Positions 49,277 to 60,045 of a DNA stretch of 64,000 bases are shown one piece after another. This DNA is from Buxus sempervirens (lineage: Eukaryota > Streptophyta > Magnoliopsida > Buxales > Buxaceae), in contig OX387190.1 in the NCBI GenBank assembly GCA_947561395.2, forward strand, positions 32,110,858 to 32,174,857, given 5' to 3'. Each line of letters starts with the position of its first letter. Position 1 is the first letter of the stretch. Position numbers and translations under genes: made by a program. The notes beneath the pieces were generated by a model. It ran no database searches and was not told where the DNA came from. It saw nothing but the letters and a program-made list of their open reading frames with translations.

Positions 49277-50854
49277 CTCCAGAGTACCAAGACATTCAAA
49301 TCGAAGCTTCTATAGGTGGTCTGAGGTACAAATTGTAAGGTTAAACTGCTGGGATGCACAATGTATGTGAAGCTTGGCAGATCTCATTTGTTTGAAATTC
49401 TATGCTTTCTCGGAGTTTGGATTTCCATGGTGTGGTCCTTGCTTCAATGTTTCATATGAAGTGGCAAATGCACAGCATTTGAAGTCTGCATTGTTCAAGA
49501 AAGCTTTCTCATCAGAAAGGAACAGTTAACCGCAAATGGTTGCAGGTTCAAATGTCTATGATGATTAACTTTTTTACAAAATTCAGTCAGTCCTGAATAA
49601 TCAAGATCTTAAAATCAAATTTTTCGTGTATATTTGATTCATCTATTTTTCCAATACCCCCAGCTCGTTTATCCTCTTCAGGGATTCAGAACACATACTG
49701 CTTCAGGCAATATGAATGCTTGTAAATCCTCCACAATATACGTATGTGCAGAGAAAACCTTTTAAAGGTTGCAATTGCCGTGATCCTTTAAACCCGGTTA
49801 GTTTTTCCCTTCAGACATTCAAGGATCAAGGGATTCATTTATTACAAGCAACCTAGTCTTGTCTTCTAATGAAAGGTGGTTCTCAGTTTCTGTTCCATTG
49901 CTGAATGAGTTCTCTCCTTCTGTGTGAGCAAATTAACTGAATAATCAGGAACAAAACCTTCAGAAAGTTATAATATCTAAAATGAAGTATATAATTTTTT
50001 AGTATTTACTTAAAATATGTAAAAATTTTATTTTCTTAGTTTAATTCAAAAGGATTGTTTACTTATTTTAAGTTATATTATTTACAAAATTCAGACGAAT
50101 TTTAGTTTAAGAATTTTTATTTTTTAAGTCATTTTGGGTGTATCTCACTGTTTGTAGGTGTTCCGGCTTTTACTTGTACGCATTATTGGATCGGGTACAT
50201 TAAATTTTCTGTAACTAAGGTCTTTATTGTTGTTGGTAAAAGCGAGTTCTATGCCATTTCATTGAAACCAAGCAAAATTATGACAATAGAGACCCTAGCC
50301 AGAAACAAGCAAGAACAGACATTAACAAGCTAGAAAAACAGTAGATCATGATCGTTACCGGTCACCACTCCAAGTGCATCTGCATACATGATAAGAGAAA
50401 ATTTTAGGTAGTTGGCCGAAGCCATTAAGACCAACGGAAAGCTGTCGGAAACTCCGCATAGGCATGGATTGAAAAACCCTCAAAGGGGGAAACCATCTTC
50501 GTAACCGAAGAGGAGATTGGAACTAGGGTGTTTATTGGCAACCTGATATTGGCCCTAACATAGAGCAAATGTAGATAGAGGGTGACGAAGACATCACGGC
50601 TATTGACAACAAACACCACCGATCGGCGGGGTGTGACTAAGGTCAAGAAACAACTTATGTATAAAGGCTTTCTAGGTGTGAAAGAGAAAGAGGATGGTGA
50701 AGTTTCGCTACTTCTTAAAAACAATGTGTGTTTTAGGGCATCTGATGTGATGTAACATTAATTTAGAAGGGTAAAATGCTTAATGGATACAAAGGAGGTG
50801 ATAAGTTTTCAATACACTAATAGGTGGCACATGCAGCATAGATAGTTGAAAATT
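49277..50854. other. MUB 3' flank and intergenic DNA
   Basis: The MUB 3' UTR probably ends before 49900. At 50425-50724 the minus strand is open for 99 codons, with a short GC-richer segment (50430-50720). I do not recognise the translation and see no start context or partner exons, so I do not call a gene. Nothing else stands out. Confidence 0.4.
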
Positions 50855-50857
50855 TTA

Positions 50858-50978
50858 GAGGCTATTTAGTATAACTTTTCAAAGTAACTTGTCCATTTTT
50901 CAAAGTAGAAACAAAGTAGAAAAATTAAAAAAATTCTAATTTGAAAAATAACTTCTAAAAGTTTTACCAAACAGCCTC
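50858..50978. mobile_element. Tourist-like (PIF/Harbinger) MITE, 121 bp
   Basis: Inverted ends GAGGCTATTTAGTATAACTT and, in reverse complement, GAGGCTGTTTGGTAAAACTT bound a hairpin-forming element. It is flanked by the trinucleotide TTA on both sides (50855-50857, 50979-50981), the target preference of PIF/Harbinger MITEs. It has no coding potential and lies just left of the P450 block. Confidence 0.85.
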
Positions 50979-51117
50979 TTAATTCAATTAATGTTTATGA
51001 TATTAAAGGGCCTGAAAAACTCCATTGTAGACCCTTGTTCTAGATGAGTGATTTGTTTGGAATCTCTCTTCTATTATGTTCTTTCGTGCCATAATCCAAT
51101 TGTATGCATTGGAGCTT

Positions 51118-51317
51118 NNNNNNNNNNNNNNNNNNNNNNNNNNNNNNNNNNNNNNNNNNNNNNNNNNNNNNNNNNNNNNNNNNNNNNNNNNNNNNNNNNN
51201 NNNNNNNNNNNNNNNNNNNNNNNNNNNNNNNNNNNNNNNNNNNNNNNNNNNNNNNNNNNNNNNNNNNNNNNNNNNNNNNNNNNNNNNNNNNNNNNNNNNN
51301 NNNNNNNNNNNNNNNNN
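51118..51317. other. Assembly gap, 200 N
   Basis: Exactly 200 unknown bases, the usual placeholder for a gap of unknown size. It falls immediately before the P450 tail at 51318, so the missing part of that gene may be hidden here. Confidence 0.99.
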
Positions 51318-51461
51318 GTGGTGGCACAATTGGTGCACTACTTTGATTGGGAGCTTCCAAATGGGATGTTACCTACCAAGTTGAACATGACTGAGGAGTT
51401 TGGCCTCACACTGCCTAGGGCTAACCATCTACTGGCAATTCCTACTTATCGATCGCCTTGA
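51318..51461 (+). CDS. C-terminal fragment of a second CYP736A-like P450
   Basis: The 47 codons after the gap ([20 protein letters not shown] to a TGA at 51459) match the last 50 residues of the complete P450 at 53147-54738 with few changes, and lack its final Phe-Arg-Leu-Pro-Asn form (ending TYRSP). The 3' flanks of the two copies are also alike (AATCAGCATACCCTTCTTC). This is the tail of a tandem duplicate. The heme-binding and upstream parts are not visible left of the gap, so it is either a gene broken by a mis-sized gap or a pseudogene; I cannot tell which. Confidence 0.7.
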   Translation: MVAQLVHYFDWELPNGMLPTKLNMTEEFGLTLPRANHLLAIPTYRSP

Positions 51462-52030
51462 CAAATGATATTTAAATCAAATCAGCATACCCTTCTTCCT
51501 CGTCTGCTCTTTCCTTCTTTTCTTCCTTTTTTTTTTCTTTGTACTGCTAGGTATCTCTTGATGTCATAAATTATTTTCACATATAAAGCCATAAACCCAT
51601 CAAAGATACTTTTTTTACTTCCTATATATCTCTTGATGTCATGAATTATCATCATTTTACTAAATTATTGCAACTATTTATACTGTATTTCATTTCACTT
51701 AAAGCCATACCATGGAACTAGACCATTATTGACACCAAAAATTTTAATGGTGAATATTTGTCCTAATTTTTATTTCTCCCCTTTGTTTTTCTTCTTTTTG
51801 TTTATGTGATATTTTATCCTATCATTAATCAAAGTGATTCAATTAAGTGTAATTTACTAATTTACAAATAACCACATGATGGATGTTTTCCCCACTGTAG
51901 ATGATTGGATCTCCACAAATTTATAACTTCATGTATCAGAGAACTAGTCTTTTTAGTAGTCACATAAGACGTATCTTTATACTTGGTGGTTTGATGGCAA
52001 GAATAATCCTGTTTTTCTTGATAACTGAAA

Positions 52031-52766
52031 GAGTAGATCCATGTCAAGAGTTTTTCAATGATTACCAAATACAGCCAAAGAAGCATCGATGAAACCAATA
52101 ATGTAATGACATTAGTATATAGTTTTATTGAAGAATTCCACAATGTAAGGATGCAAGTATTTGTCTTTTTTGTTTTTTTACCTAAATACTATAATTAAAT
52201 TTGGTTCTCATGGGCAAATCAGTCTTTACGTAGACTGCCAATGATTTAAAAAATAAAAAACAGACAATAAAATAAAACACTCGAATGATGGAACTCTTGA
52301 ATTTTCTTTTCCCAACTGAGTTGAAGCATGGGATTCCAATCAGTATTCATTGACTCCATGGTTGGGTTGTGACCCAGTGGCATCAAGGGAATGTTCAGCA
52401 GAGACAAAACAATCAGATCCATATCAGAAGTATATATTTTAATGTTAACCATATATAGCCAAAGAAGTATCGATGAACCCCACATTAATGCAATGACATA
52501 AATATATAGTTTTACTGACGAATCCCCCGATGTAATGAAAGAAGTATATGCTATGGTTTTATCGATGAATTCCACAATGTAATGATAGAATACAGAAGTA
52601 CTTGTTTTTTACAGCTAAATATTACAGTTAACTTGGGTTTTCATGGACAAACTGGTCTTCACTCGGGCTGCCAACATTTGAAAATTTCAGAAGAGTGAAT
52701 TCTTAGATTTTCTTTTCCCTGCTGAGTTGAATCATGGGATTTTGAATCAGTATTCATTGCCTCCAT
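52031..52766. repeat. Diverged tandem repeat, two units with about 380-bp period
   Basis: Unit A (52031-52360) and unit B (52411-52766) share ordered blocks: AGATCCAT.TCA, CAGCCAAAGAAGCATCGATG, ATATAGTTTTA, GAATTCCACAATGTAA, TTTTCTTTTCCC, GAGTTGAA.CATGGGATT and CAGTATTCATTG. Unit B also has an internal extra copy of the GAATTCCACAATGTAATG block. Divergence is moderate. Confidence 0.8.
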
Positions 52767-52987
52767 TTTATTTCCACAAAGCAAGTACAGGCCTTGAGTC
52801 TATCTCAAGTGATCGGGTCAACTAGACCAAGCATTGAGTTGACTCTGTGAGTTTGTGAATCCATGCTTGGATTGTCATCAACTGATATGAGGGGGGATCT
52901 CACTACCTTCCAATTTGCTTTGTTTCACCCATTAGTTTCCGGACACAAGCAAAGATAACTTTCCTTGCACCAGTCCTCCTCACTCTC

Positions 52988-52994
52988 TATATAT
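52988..52994 (+). promoter_or_regulatory. Probable TATA box of CYP736A-like gene
   Basis: TATATAT lies 153 bp before the start codon in CTCTCTATATATGTAG, a good plant TATA context, predicting transcription start near 53020 and a leader of about 125 nt. Confidence 0.5.
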
Positions 52995-53146
52995 GTAGAT
53001 TAGACTCTTGTGTCTGGCTCCAACGCTAAACTATGCCTGTATAGGAGATACTGTCCTTCATTTCTCTGTTGTTACACCAAGGAAGCCAAAAGTGGCATTT
53101 GATCACAAACGGCTCAATACTCCTTGAGTTTTCCGTAACGTCAAAC

Positions 53147-54738
53147 ATGTATTGGACATGGATTTCACTTGTTTTTGTGGTACTTACTTATGTCTTACAT
53201 AGTTTAGGGAGGCAGATGAAGAACAAGCATCACAATCTACCTCCTGGTCCAAAAGGGATCCCAATTCTGGGCAACCTTCATATGTTAGGAGAGTTCCCGC
53301 ACCGCAAGCTCCATAAACTAGCCATGGAACATGGAGATATCATGCATTTGCGCCTTGGCCTTGTCCCCACCATTGTTGTTTCATCACCTAGGGCTGCAGA
53401 GCTCTTCCTCAAGACACATGATCTCATATTTGCCAGTAGGCCATTTGTCCAATCTGCCAAGTATGTTGGCTATGACCGCACTGGCATGTCCTTCGCTAAA
53501 TACGGTACCCACTGGCGCAACATCCGCAAATTGTGCACCTTAGAACTGCTTAGCAGTGCAAAGATCAATTCTTTCACATCCATGAGAAGAGAAGAATTAT
53601 ACCTTCTCATTCAATCACTAAAAGATGCTGCCAAGCACGATGTCACTGTGGACGTTACTGCCAAGCTGTTCTCTCTCAACATGGACATGTCTTGCCTAAT
53701 GGTGTTTGGGAAGAAATACTTGGAAGATGATCTCAACAAAAGAGGGTTCAAAGCTGTGATTCAAGAGGGTATGCATCTAGCATCAGCACCAAACATGGCT
53801 GATTTCATCCCTATTATTGGGGTGCTTGACCTTCAGGGACTGGCTCGACGCATGAGGGCCATTAGCAAAGTCTACGATGAATTATTTGAGAAGATCATTG
53901 ATGAGCATGTCCAAACAAGAGATAAAGGACATAGCAGGGACTTTGTTGACTCTTTGTTGTCCATAATTGAATCCAACGATACTGAGTTTTCGATCACTAA
54001 ATCCAGCATGAAAGCTATAATGATGGTAAAGAAACACAGGATTACTGTACTTTAATCTCTTACTCGATCTGAAACACATATTTAATTTAACTATGTAGTA
54101 ATGGGATTTCTTTTCATTTTCAGGACATGCTTGTGGGATCAGTGGACACCTCTGCAACTGCGATTGAGTGGGCTCTCACAGAACTTCTTAGGCATCCACA
54201 AGTTATGAAGGAAGTTCAGGAGGAGTTAGAGAGAGTGGTGGGCATGGAGAGAATGGTGGAGGAATCTGACTTGGAAAACTTGGAATACTTAGACATGGTT
54301 GTGAAGGAAACCTTAAGGCTCCATCCCGTGGCCCCGTTGTTGATTCCTCATGAGTCCATGCAAGACTGCGTAGTTGATGGCTTCCACATACCTGGAAAAT
54401 CCCGAGTTATTATAAATAGTTGGGCAATTGGACGAGACTCTGAAGCATGGTTTGATGCTGAGAATTTTGTTCCTGAGAGGTTCAGGGGTGCCAATATAGA
54501 TGTTCGTGGATGCGATTTTCGGTTTCTACCGTTTGGATCTGGCAGAAGGGGTTGCCCGGGATTACAGTTGGGACTGACTGTTGTTCGGTTGGTGGTGGCA
54601 CAATTGGTGCATTGCTTTGATTGGAAGCTTCCTAATGGCATGTTGCCTACTGAGTTAGACATGACTGAGGAGTTTGGCCTCACACTTCCCAGGGCTAATC
54701 ATCTACTGGCTATTCCAACTTTTCGCCTTCCCAATTGA
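53147..54738 (+). CDS. Cytochrome P450, CYP71 clan, CYP736A-like
   Basis: Two exons, 53147-54025 and 54124-54738, join in phase 0 to 497 residues, a full-length microsomal P450. An N-terminal membrane anchor (about 3-20) leads to the proline hinge PPGP (32-35). The I-helix reads [16 protein letters not shown] (294-309), with Asp-Thr in the oxygen-activation position. The ExxR motif is E355-T-L-R358; PERF is 410-413; the heme loop [10 protein letters not shown] spans 430-439 with Cys437 as iron ligand. All catalytic signatures are intact. Similarity to CYP736A members is from memory (for example AAxxFLKTHDLxFASRP and FKAVIQEGM). CYP736A enzymes act in phenylpropanoid, biphenyl or xenobiotic hydroxylation; the substrate here is unknown. 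The frame runs upstream only through a TTG, so ATG 53147 is the start. Confidence 0.94.
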
Positions 54739-55796
54739 TGTTTATAAAATCAGCATACCCTTCTTCAATTGCTTTTTCTCTTATTTCTTTTCTCGGCAAC
54801 TACCAAGCATCTCTTGCTGTATTGAATTGCTTTCACCTATAAAATGATTAACCTTAAAAAGATCCTTATTTGGGTTGATTATTTTCTGCAAACTTCACCA
54901 TCAGGTTGAGTAGGATGATTTATAGCACTATTTTGCAAAAATTAGTCCTGTAGGAGACTTCCATTTTGTTTTGTGATTTAGGAGTAAATGAATTCTTCTT
55001 CAAAAGGAACAATTGCTTCTGGGGTTTTTTGCTTTCATCCATGGCCTTAATGGGGAAAACAAGGAAGATTGCCATGAATAATTCAAATCCAGCTCAACGT
55101 CTCTTGGAGTCAAGGTTGGGTTTCAACATCACGTTTATGGCCTATTGGAGCCCTACAGTGTTCATTTCTCTTATTTTCTGTCTTAAACAATTTAACATAA
55201 AATTCCATTGGATGGGATCTCTCTCTCTTTCACTATTCTGTCTTCACTTATTTCCTGAAGATTTTCCAAGTTGATTTTGAAGTAACTTTACAATTACCTT
55301 TCTATAACAAAAACTCCAACAGTTAAAGCTTAGGCTCAAATTCAAAACTTCAATAATAGAACTTTTTTCCTTTCCACTAATAGGTTAAAGATGTAATACA
55401 ACATTTAAGTGCTGCTCTCCCTGTTCCTTGGTGCAGAGGACATATTTACCGAGGAGTTACTCCTTGAAGTCAAGAATTCAAAGTAAAGTAAACACTGTTT
55501 TACGATAGAAAGGGAGAATCCAACAAAAGGAACAAGAATATCACTTAAAACTAACCAAATTTACAAAACCTTTTATCTCCCTAGACATCCAAAAATAGAA
55601 AACAGGTACCGTCGTCACTCCAACCATTTCTTCCCTTGTTAGCATTTTTTTGCACATTAATTGAGTACTAAAGCGAGTAGGGAGAGGTGAGCAGCAAAAA
55701 CCTAAAACTTTTCCTTTTACATGGACCATACTATTCTTCTATTTTCACCAAAAATCTGAAAATTCAGTCAGTCACATACAAATCCTTCTGGATATG
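54739..55796. other. Intergenic DNA between convergent P450 and EPFL8-like genes
   Basis: The first part is P450 3' UTR, similar to the flank at 51470. No further coding signal, repeat or RNA gene is recognised. Confidence 0.5.
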
Positions 55797-56570
55797 TCAA
55801 TTGGAGGGTACATGATAATACTTCCCTTTACACATGCACTTGTAAATGATGGGACATGACTCTGAACCAGGGCACTTGAAGCTCACCTTCACCCTTTTGC
55901 ATGGCATGCATGGTCCACATGCATGGGAACAGTCAGGCAAGCTCGAACCCATTGGATACAGTTCCATTGTAAGCTCCATCTTCACCCCTTTCTAAACATT
56001 CATGGTTAACAAAATCAATATTTTTGAACTCCATATTGCAGCAAACAATGAAATGTAAATATACACATATATACTTTAACCACTCTACGATTGGAACTCC
56101 ACAAATCTAGCTATAACTTACATCAAATAACTGCTCATTATAACCATCAGATATGTCATAACAAACATAAAAATGGGAAACAAACCTCAAGAAAGGCAGA
56201 ACTTCGCTCCCCTTTTGGGTCAATTTCACCACTGAAGCTTGTTGGGTTGTCTAGTAAAACAAACATAGAAGCATATAAGAAAACTATTGTGGAATAACGA
56301 ATAAGATGACAAAATAACAAAGAACAGAGCAGAAGAAAACAGAACACAATGATTCACAAGGTTCAGCCTTTAATGCCTCGTCCACAGGGGAATATAATGA
56401 AAAATGGAAAAAAAAGAAGACGAAGAAGAAGAAAGAAAGAAAAGGATAATATTTATAACGGACTAACAGTTACTAGGCATCAACCGGAAACTTGTCACAA
56501 CAATGACAACTGATAGGAGGATATAGGCCAAGACAGCCGTGTGGTTTCCAAAGCAGAGGAAGTTCTTCAT
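55797..56570 (-). CDS. EPIDERMAL PATTERNING FACTOR-LIKE 8-like secreted peptide precursor
   Basis: Three minus-strand exons, 56570-56474, 56250-56186 and 55991-55797, join with phases 1 and 0 to 118 residues. Residues 1-27 form a signal peptide (MKNFLCFGNH then a hydrophobic core AVLAYILLSVVIVV). A short variable propeptide follows. The mature domain begins near ELYPMGSSLPDCSHACGPC and has eight cysteines spaced C-x3-C-x2-C-x2-C-x8-C-x5-C-x5-C-x-C, ending YYHVPSN. This is the EPF/EPFL cysteine-rich hormone family, which acts in the apoplast on ERECTA-family and TMM receptors in stomatal and organ patterning. The GSSLPDCSHACGPC and ESCPIIYKC words point to the EPFL8 branch. Only the last exon is a visible open frame; the first two exons rest on splice signals. 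A transposon nest starts about 395 bp upstream of the start codon. Confidence 0.85.
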
Positions 56571-58396
56571 TGCTGCTCTTCTAGTTCTATTGAACTGAAC
56601 TACTTGGAGATGGAATGAAGGTATAATATTAAATAGAATACACAAAAACTTATGGAAGAGAGACCCCAAGTAAGTGAAGATGGCTGAAGACGAGGTGGTA
56701 TAAGGTGGAAGAGTGATTTGGTTTAAATGTAGAAGGACGTACACCAGATAGGCCTCACATGATCCATGGCCACTGTTTGAAAGCTTCACATGTTTGGTGA
56801 GCACCCAAAACGAAAAATACAGAAAGAAAGATCAGATGTTTCATTAATTGAAGAAGAACTGCCTCATGCGTGAGGGGGGAAAGCTTTTGGCTTAAATGAA
56901 CTTCGCAAGTTTCTTATGGTGATGTTCTGTTCCTGTATTTTCCATTTTAGGCCCCTTACACTAGGTGCCGTTTGGTTATTGCATATAAAACTTAAACCGG
57001 GAAAATTAGTTTTAAGTGATACTTTTTTAAAATAATCTAGATTCAGTCGACCAATTCTTGAAAATTAGGAATTAGTGATTTTTTTCAAATAATTGGGATT
57101 TAGTGTTATTTTACTTTTCATGAAAAAAAATTTCCAAAAATACCCTCAAAAAGACTTGCAAACCTCACTTGTAGTGAAATGGTTTTCAAAGTCTTTTTAG
57201 GGTATTCTTAAAAGAAATTCTTGATGAATAGTAAAATTTAGAGCTGTAAATCTAGCTCGAACCGCCCAACCCAACTCGAATAAGAGCTCGAAGTAAGCAT
57301 TGAGTTTGGGTTTGGATTGGGTTTCATTTCGAGCCTGAAGTTGAGTTTGGGTTGGGCTTAGGTTCAAGCTATACAACCCGAAAAGCCCAAAGTTAATGTT
57401 GACTTTATGTACACGCTCTTATATAGATATATGTATAAAACTCCACCAAAAATATATATATATATATAAGTGAATATTTATTTGTATGTCACTACTAAAA
57501 AAAGGTGATTTAGTGGCGGATGATAAGTGAGTTTTTGCGGCGGGTTTTCGTGGACCGCTGCTAAAACTGTAAAAGCATATAGTAATCGTTCGCAACTCTA
57601 TCCCTCTAACTGAGTCTTTCACAGCTTCAGTAACTCTACCTCTCTATCTCTCTCTCTCTAACTCTACAAGAAATCTCTTGCAGCATCGCTCTCCTCTGAA
57701 ATTTTCTCTCAAGTTGCAAAGTTCGAGATCTGATCGAGAGGGTTCTCGCTCTATTTCTCTCTCTCTCCACGAGATATTTCTTGCGGTATCACTCTCTATT
57801 TCCTGTGAAACATTATTTCTCAAGTTGCAATGTCTCAGATCTGGCAGAGAAGCTTCATCGATCAGCTATTTGAGTTGAGAAATTGATACATTTGATACTG
57901 ATACTTCAAAGTACACTTTTCAACTTCGATATCAAATATGTTTCTTACTCTGGAATTTGAGGTTTAGTTGTTGTATTTCCGTTTTCAGTCTGTTCTTTTG
58001 ATTTCGGAACACTTACTGTTTGTATTTTTCCCGTTTTGGATTTAGGAATGGTAGATTTAGAGTTCCGGAAGAATACACTTACCTGGTGAGTTTCAGATCT
58101 GGCGCTTGCGCTTGGATGTTTTAATGTTTTCCTAAATTTCCTCATTGATCGCAGCTTGCTTTTGGTATATCAATTGCGGTTTTCCTTTGGAGCAGATCTT
58201 GCAAGTTTTTGGGGTTTCATTGTGGTTATTTTTTAGATTGAGTACTTTTCTTATGTTTTCTTCTTCTTTTTCTTCATTTAACATGATTCTGATTTTGTAT
58301 TTTTGTAGATTGTGTGCTTTACTTTGCCTATACTCCTCTTATTGATTTTTCTTCATGTTTTTCCTTTTTGGACATCAGAACCTGTTTTCGAGTGCA

Positions 58397-58761
58397 AAAT
58401 GTGGCCATTGGGAGTGTATTGACGAAAACTACGAACCAATTTATCCCACTGCATCCGTCTTGGATACTAAGAATTTGCCCAGAAATTTTGATTGGAGAGA
58501 CAGAGGAGCTGTCACCGAGGTCAAGATGCAGGTTGGTGTTTCTATGATTGTCTTTACATGTAACCAGTAGTCTCTCTCTCTCTCCTCGTTTAATCGATGG
58601 CAAGTATTTGGAATATCAATGCAGGGAGCGTGTGGGTCTTGTTGGGCATTTAGCACTACAGGAGCTGTGGAAGGAGCCAACTTTATTGCAACAGGGAAGC
58701 TTCTCAATCTTAGTGAGCAACAGCTTTTGGATTGTGATCATGCGGTCTGCTCCATATTAAG
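58397..58761 (+). pseudogene. Captured RD19-like papain-type cysteine protease fragment
   Basis: Exon-like blocks 58397-58531 and 58625-58761 flank a retained intron with GT/AG ends. The first reads toward LDTKNLPRNFDWRDRGAVTE, the start of the mature protease. The second reads [17 protein letters not shown], with the catalytic Cys of the GSCW motif, then [19 protein letters not shown]. It breaks off after that. The prodomain and the catalytic His and Asn regions are missing, so it cannot encode an active enzyme. The DFDWR/NFDWRDxGAVT and ATGKLxxLSEQQLxDCDH words point to the RD19 (cathepsin F-like) group. It lies wholly inside the CACTA element, in the + direction. Confidence 0.88.
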
Positions 58762-59958
58762 GTGCGTCAAGTCTCAATAATTTAGGCCTTATGTTCACGG
58801 ATTAGTACACCATGAAGTTATATTATCAAAAGAAGCCTCCATATCTATGACCTTAATTTCAATGCCATAGAATCAGAATAAACCTGCAACTGTAAATCAT
58901 TCTAACCAGATCCTCCTTACAGATAATGCTTTACTCTGCAGTGAAGTTTTTCCGTCAGGGAAAGAAAGAAACTAGCATAGACGAGGTGCATTATATTAAC
59001 CATGTTGGAAATATGAAATTTTTAATTATATGCAGGGTGCTAAATGACCAGGTACTATAAGTAAACATGTTATTTTATTGTAATTTTTAACTGGTGACTT
59101 CAATATATATCTATAAGAAAGAGAGAATAACTATGTATTAGTTAACAGTGCCCAGGCTTTTTAAACTTGGTGTATCTTGAGAAGATAAACTAAAGAGATT
59201 AATACTGAAAGTTACTGAAGCAAACATCACTTTTTCATTACAGGTATAGCCATGAGAACTTGAGTTCCATATTGTATTAAACTTTCTTGATGCTTTGTAC
59301 TTCCTAGGTTTTTTTCTCAATGACTATACTTGCTAGAACAGGGGATTCACTTCCATCAGATTGTCTTGTAGAATTTTGATTGAGGTTTATATGTTTTTAT
59401 AGGTGGAACCCCGTCACGTCCGTGTGGCTGTCAGATTGCTAAAAACATATGTAATAAGGTAAGGGCATTTTTTCACCATCTTCAGTATCTTTTGCTTCCA
59501 CTTCGCTGTGTCTTCAAGTTTATAATGATGTTTCCTTCCACCATGTAGCGTTGAGTCGAGTGAGATTGATCTGTCTGACTTTCAAGAAGAGGGAAATCGT
59601 GATGATGGGGATGGTGGTGATGGTGGAAACAGAAGTTCAGATCAAGGAGATGCTCAGCCACGTACTGCTGCAGTGAGAGTCACTACACCTGGATCTTGGG
59701 TGCTGAAGTGAGAGTCTAATTGATGATATATTAGCTTGAAATTTACACCACAGAATGGTAGCACATGCCCTAAAGCCTTCAAAAAACCTTCTGAGGCCTA
59801 AAAAATTGAGCCTAAAAATGCAACCTCTTTTACTGAAATTTGATTGAATTGAAGCAATTACCAGGAACTGACTTGTAGCGGGGTTTCAAAACATTTTCAG
59901 GGAGTTGATTGGCCGGGATGAGGCAGTGGGATTTGATCCAGTGGTACGTGGGCAGCGT

Positions 59959-60045
59959 GCAGAGGGCAGGGGCAGTGGGGGCAAGGGGCAAGGGGCAGCG
60001 GGGGCAAGGGGCAAGGGGCAGCGGGCAGGGAGCATGAGGGCAAGG
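59959..60045. repeat. G-rich minisatellite inside the CACTA element
   Basis: Repeats of GGGGCAAGGGGCA and GGGGCAGCG form a G-rich stretch near the right end. Long minus-strand frames here (Pro/Leu/Ala/Cys-rich) are composition artefacts. Confidence 0.8.

Larger units (their letters stand above)
51462..53146. other. Upstream region of the complete P450 gene
   Basis: This stretch holds the 3' flank of the P450 tail, T-rich tracts, a two-unit tandem repeat (52031-52766) and the probable core promoter (TATA at 52988). No gene is seen. Confidence 0.6.

Noticed and set aside
50425-50724. 99-codon minus-strand frame
   Set aside because: No recognisable domain, no neighbouring exons, and ordinary start context; could be a TE relic but unsupported.
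51003-51360. Frames spanning the N gap
   Set aside because: They are open only because N codons are unread; no evidence for coding left of the gap.
53069-53146. Upstream extension of the P450 frame
   Set aside because: It begins with TTG, not ATG; the anchor and length fit ATG 53147.
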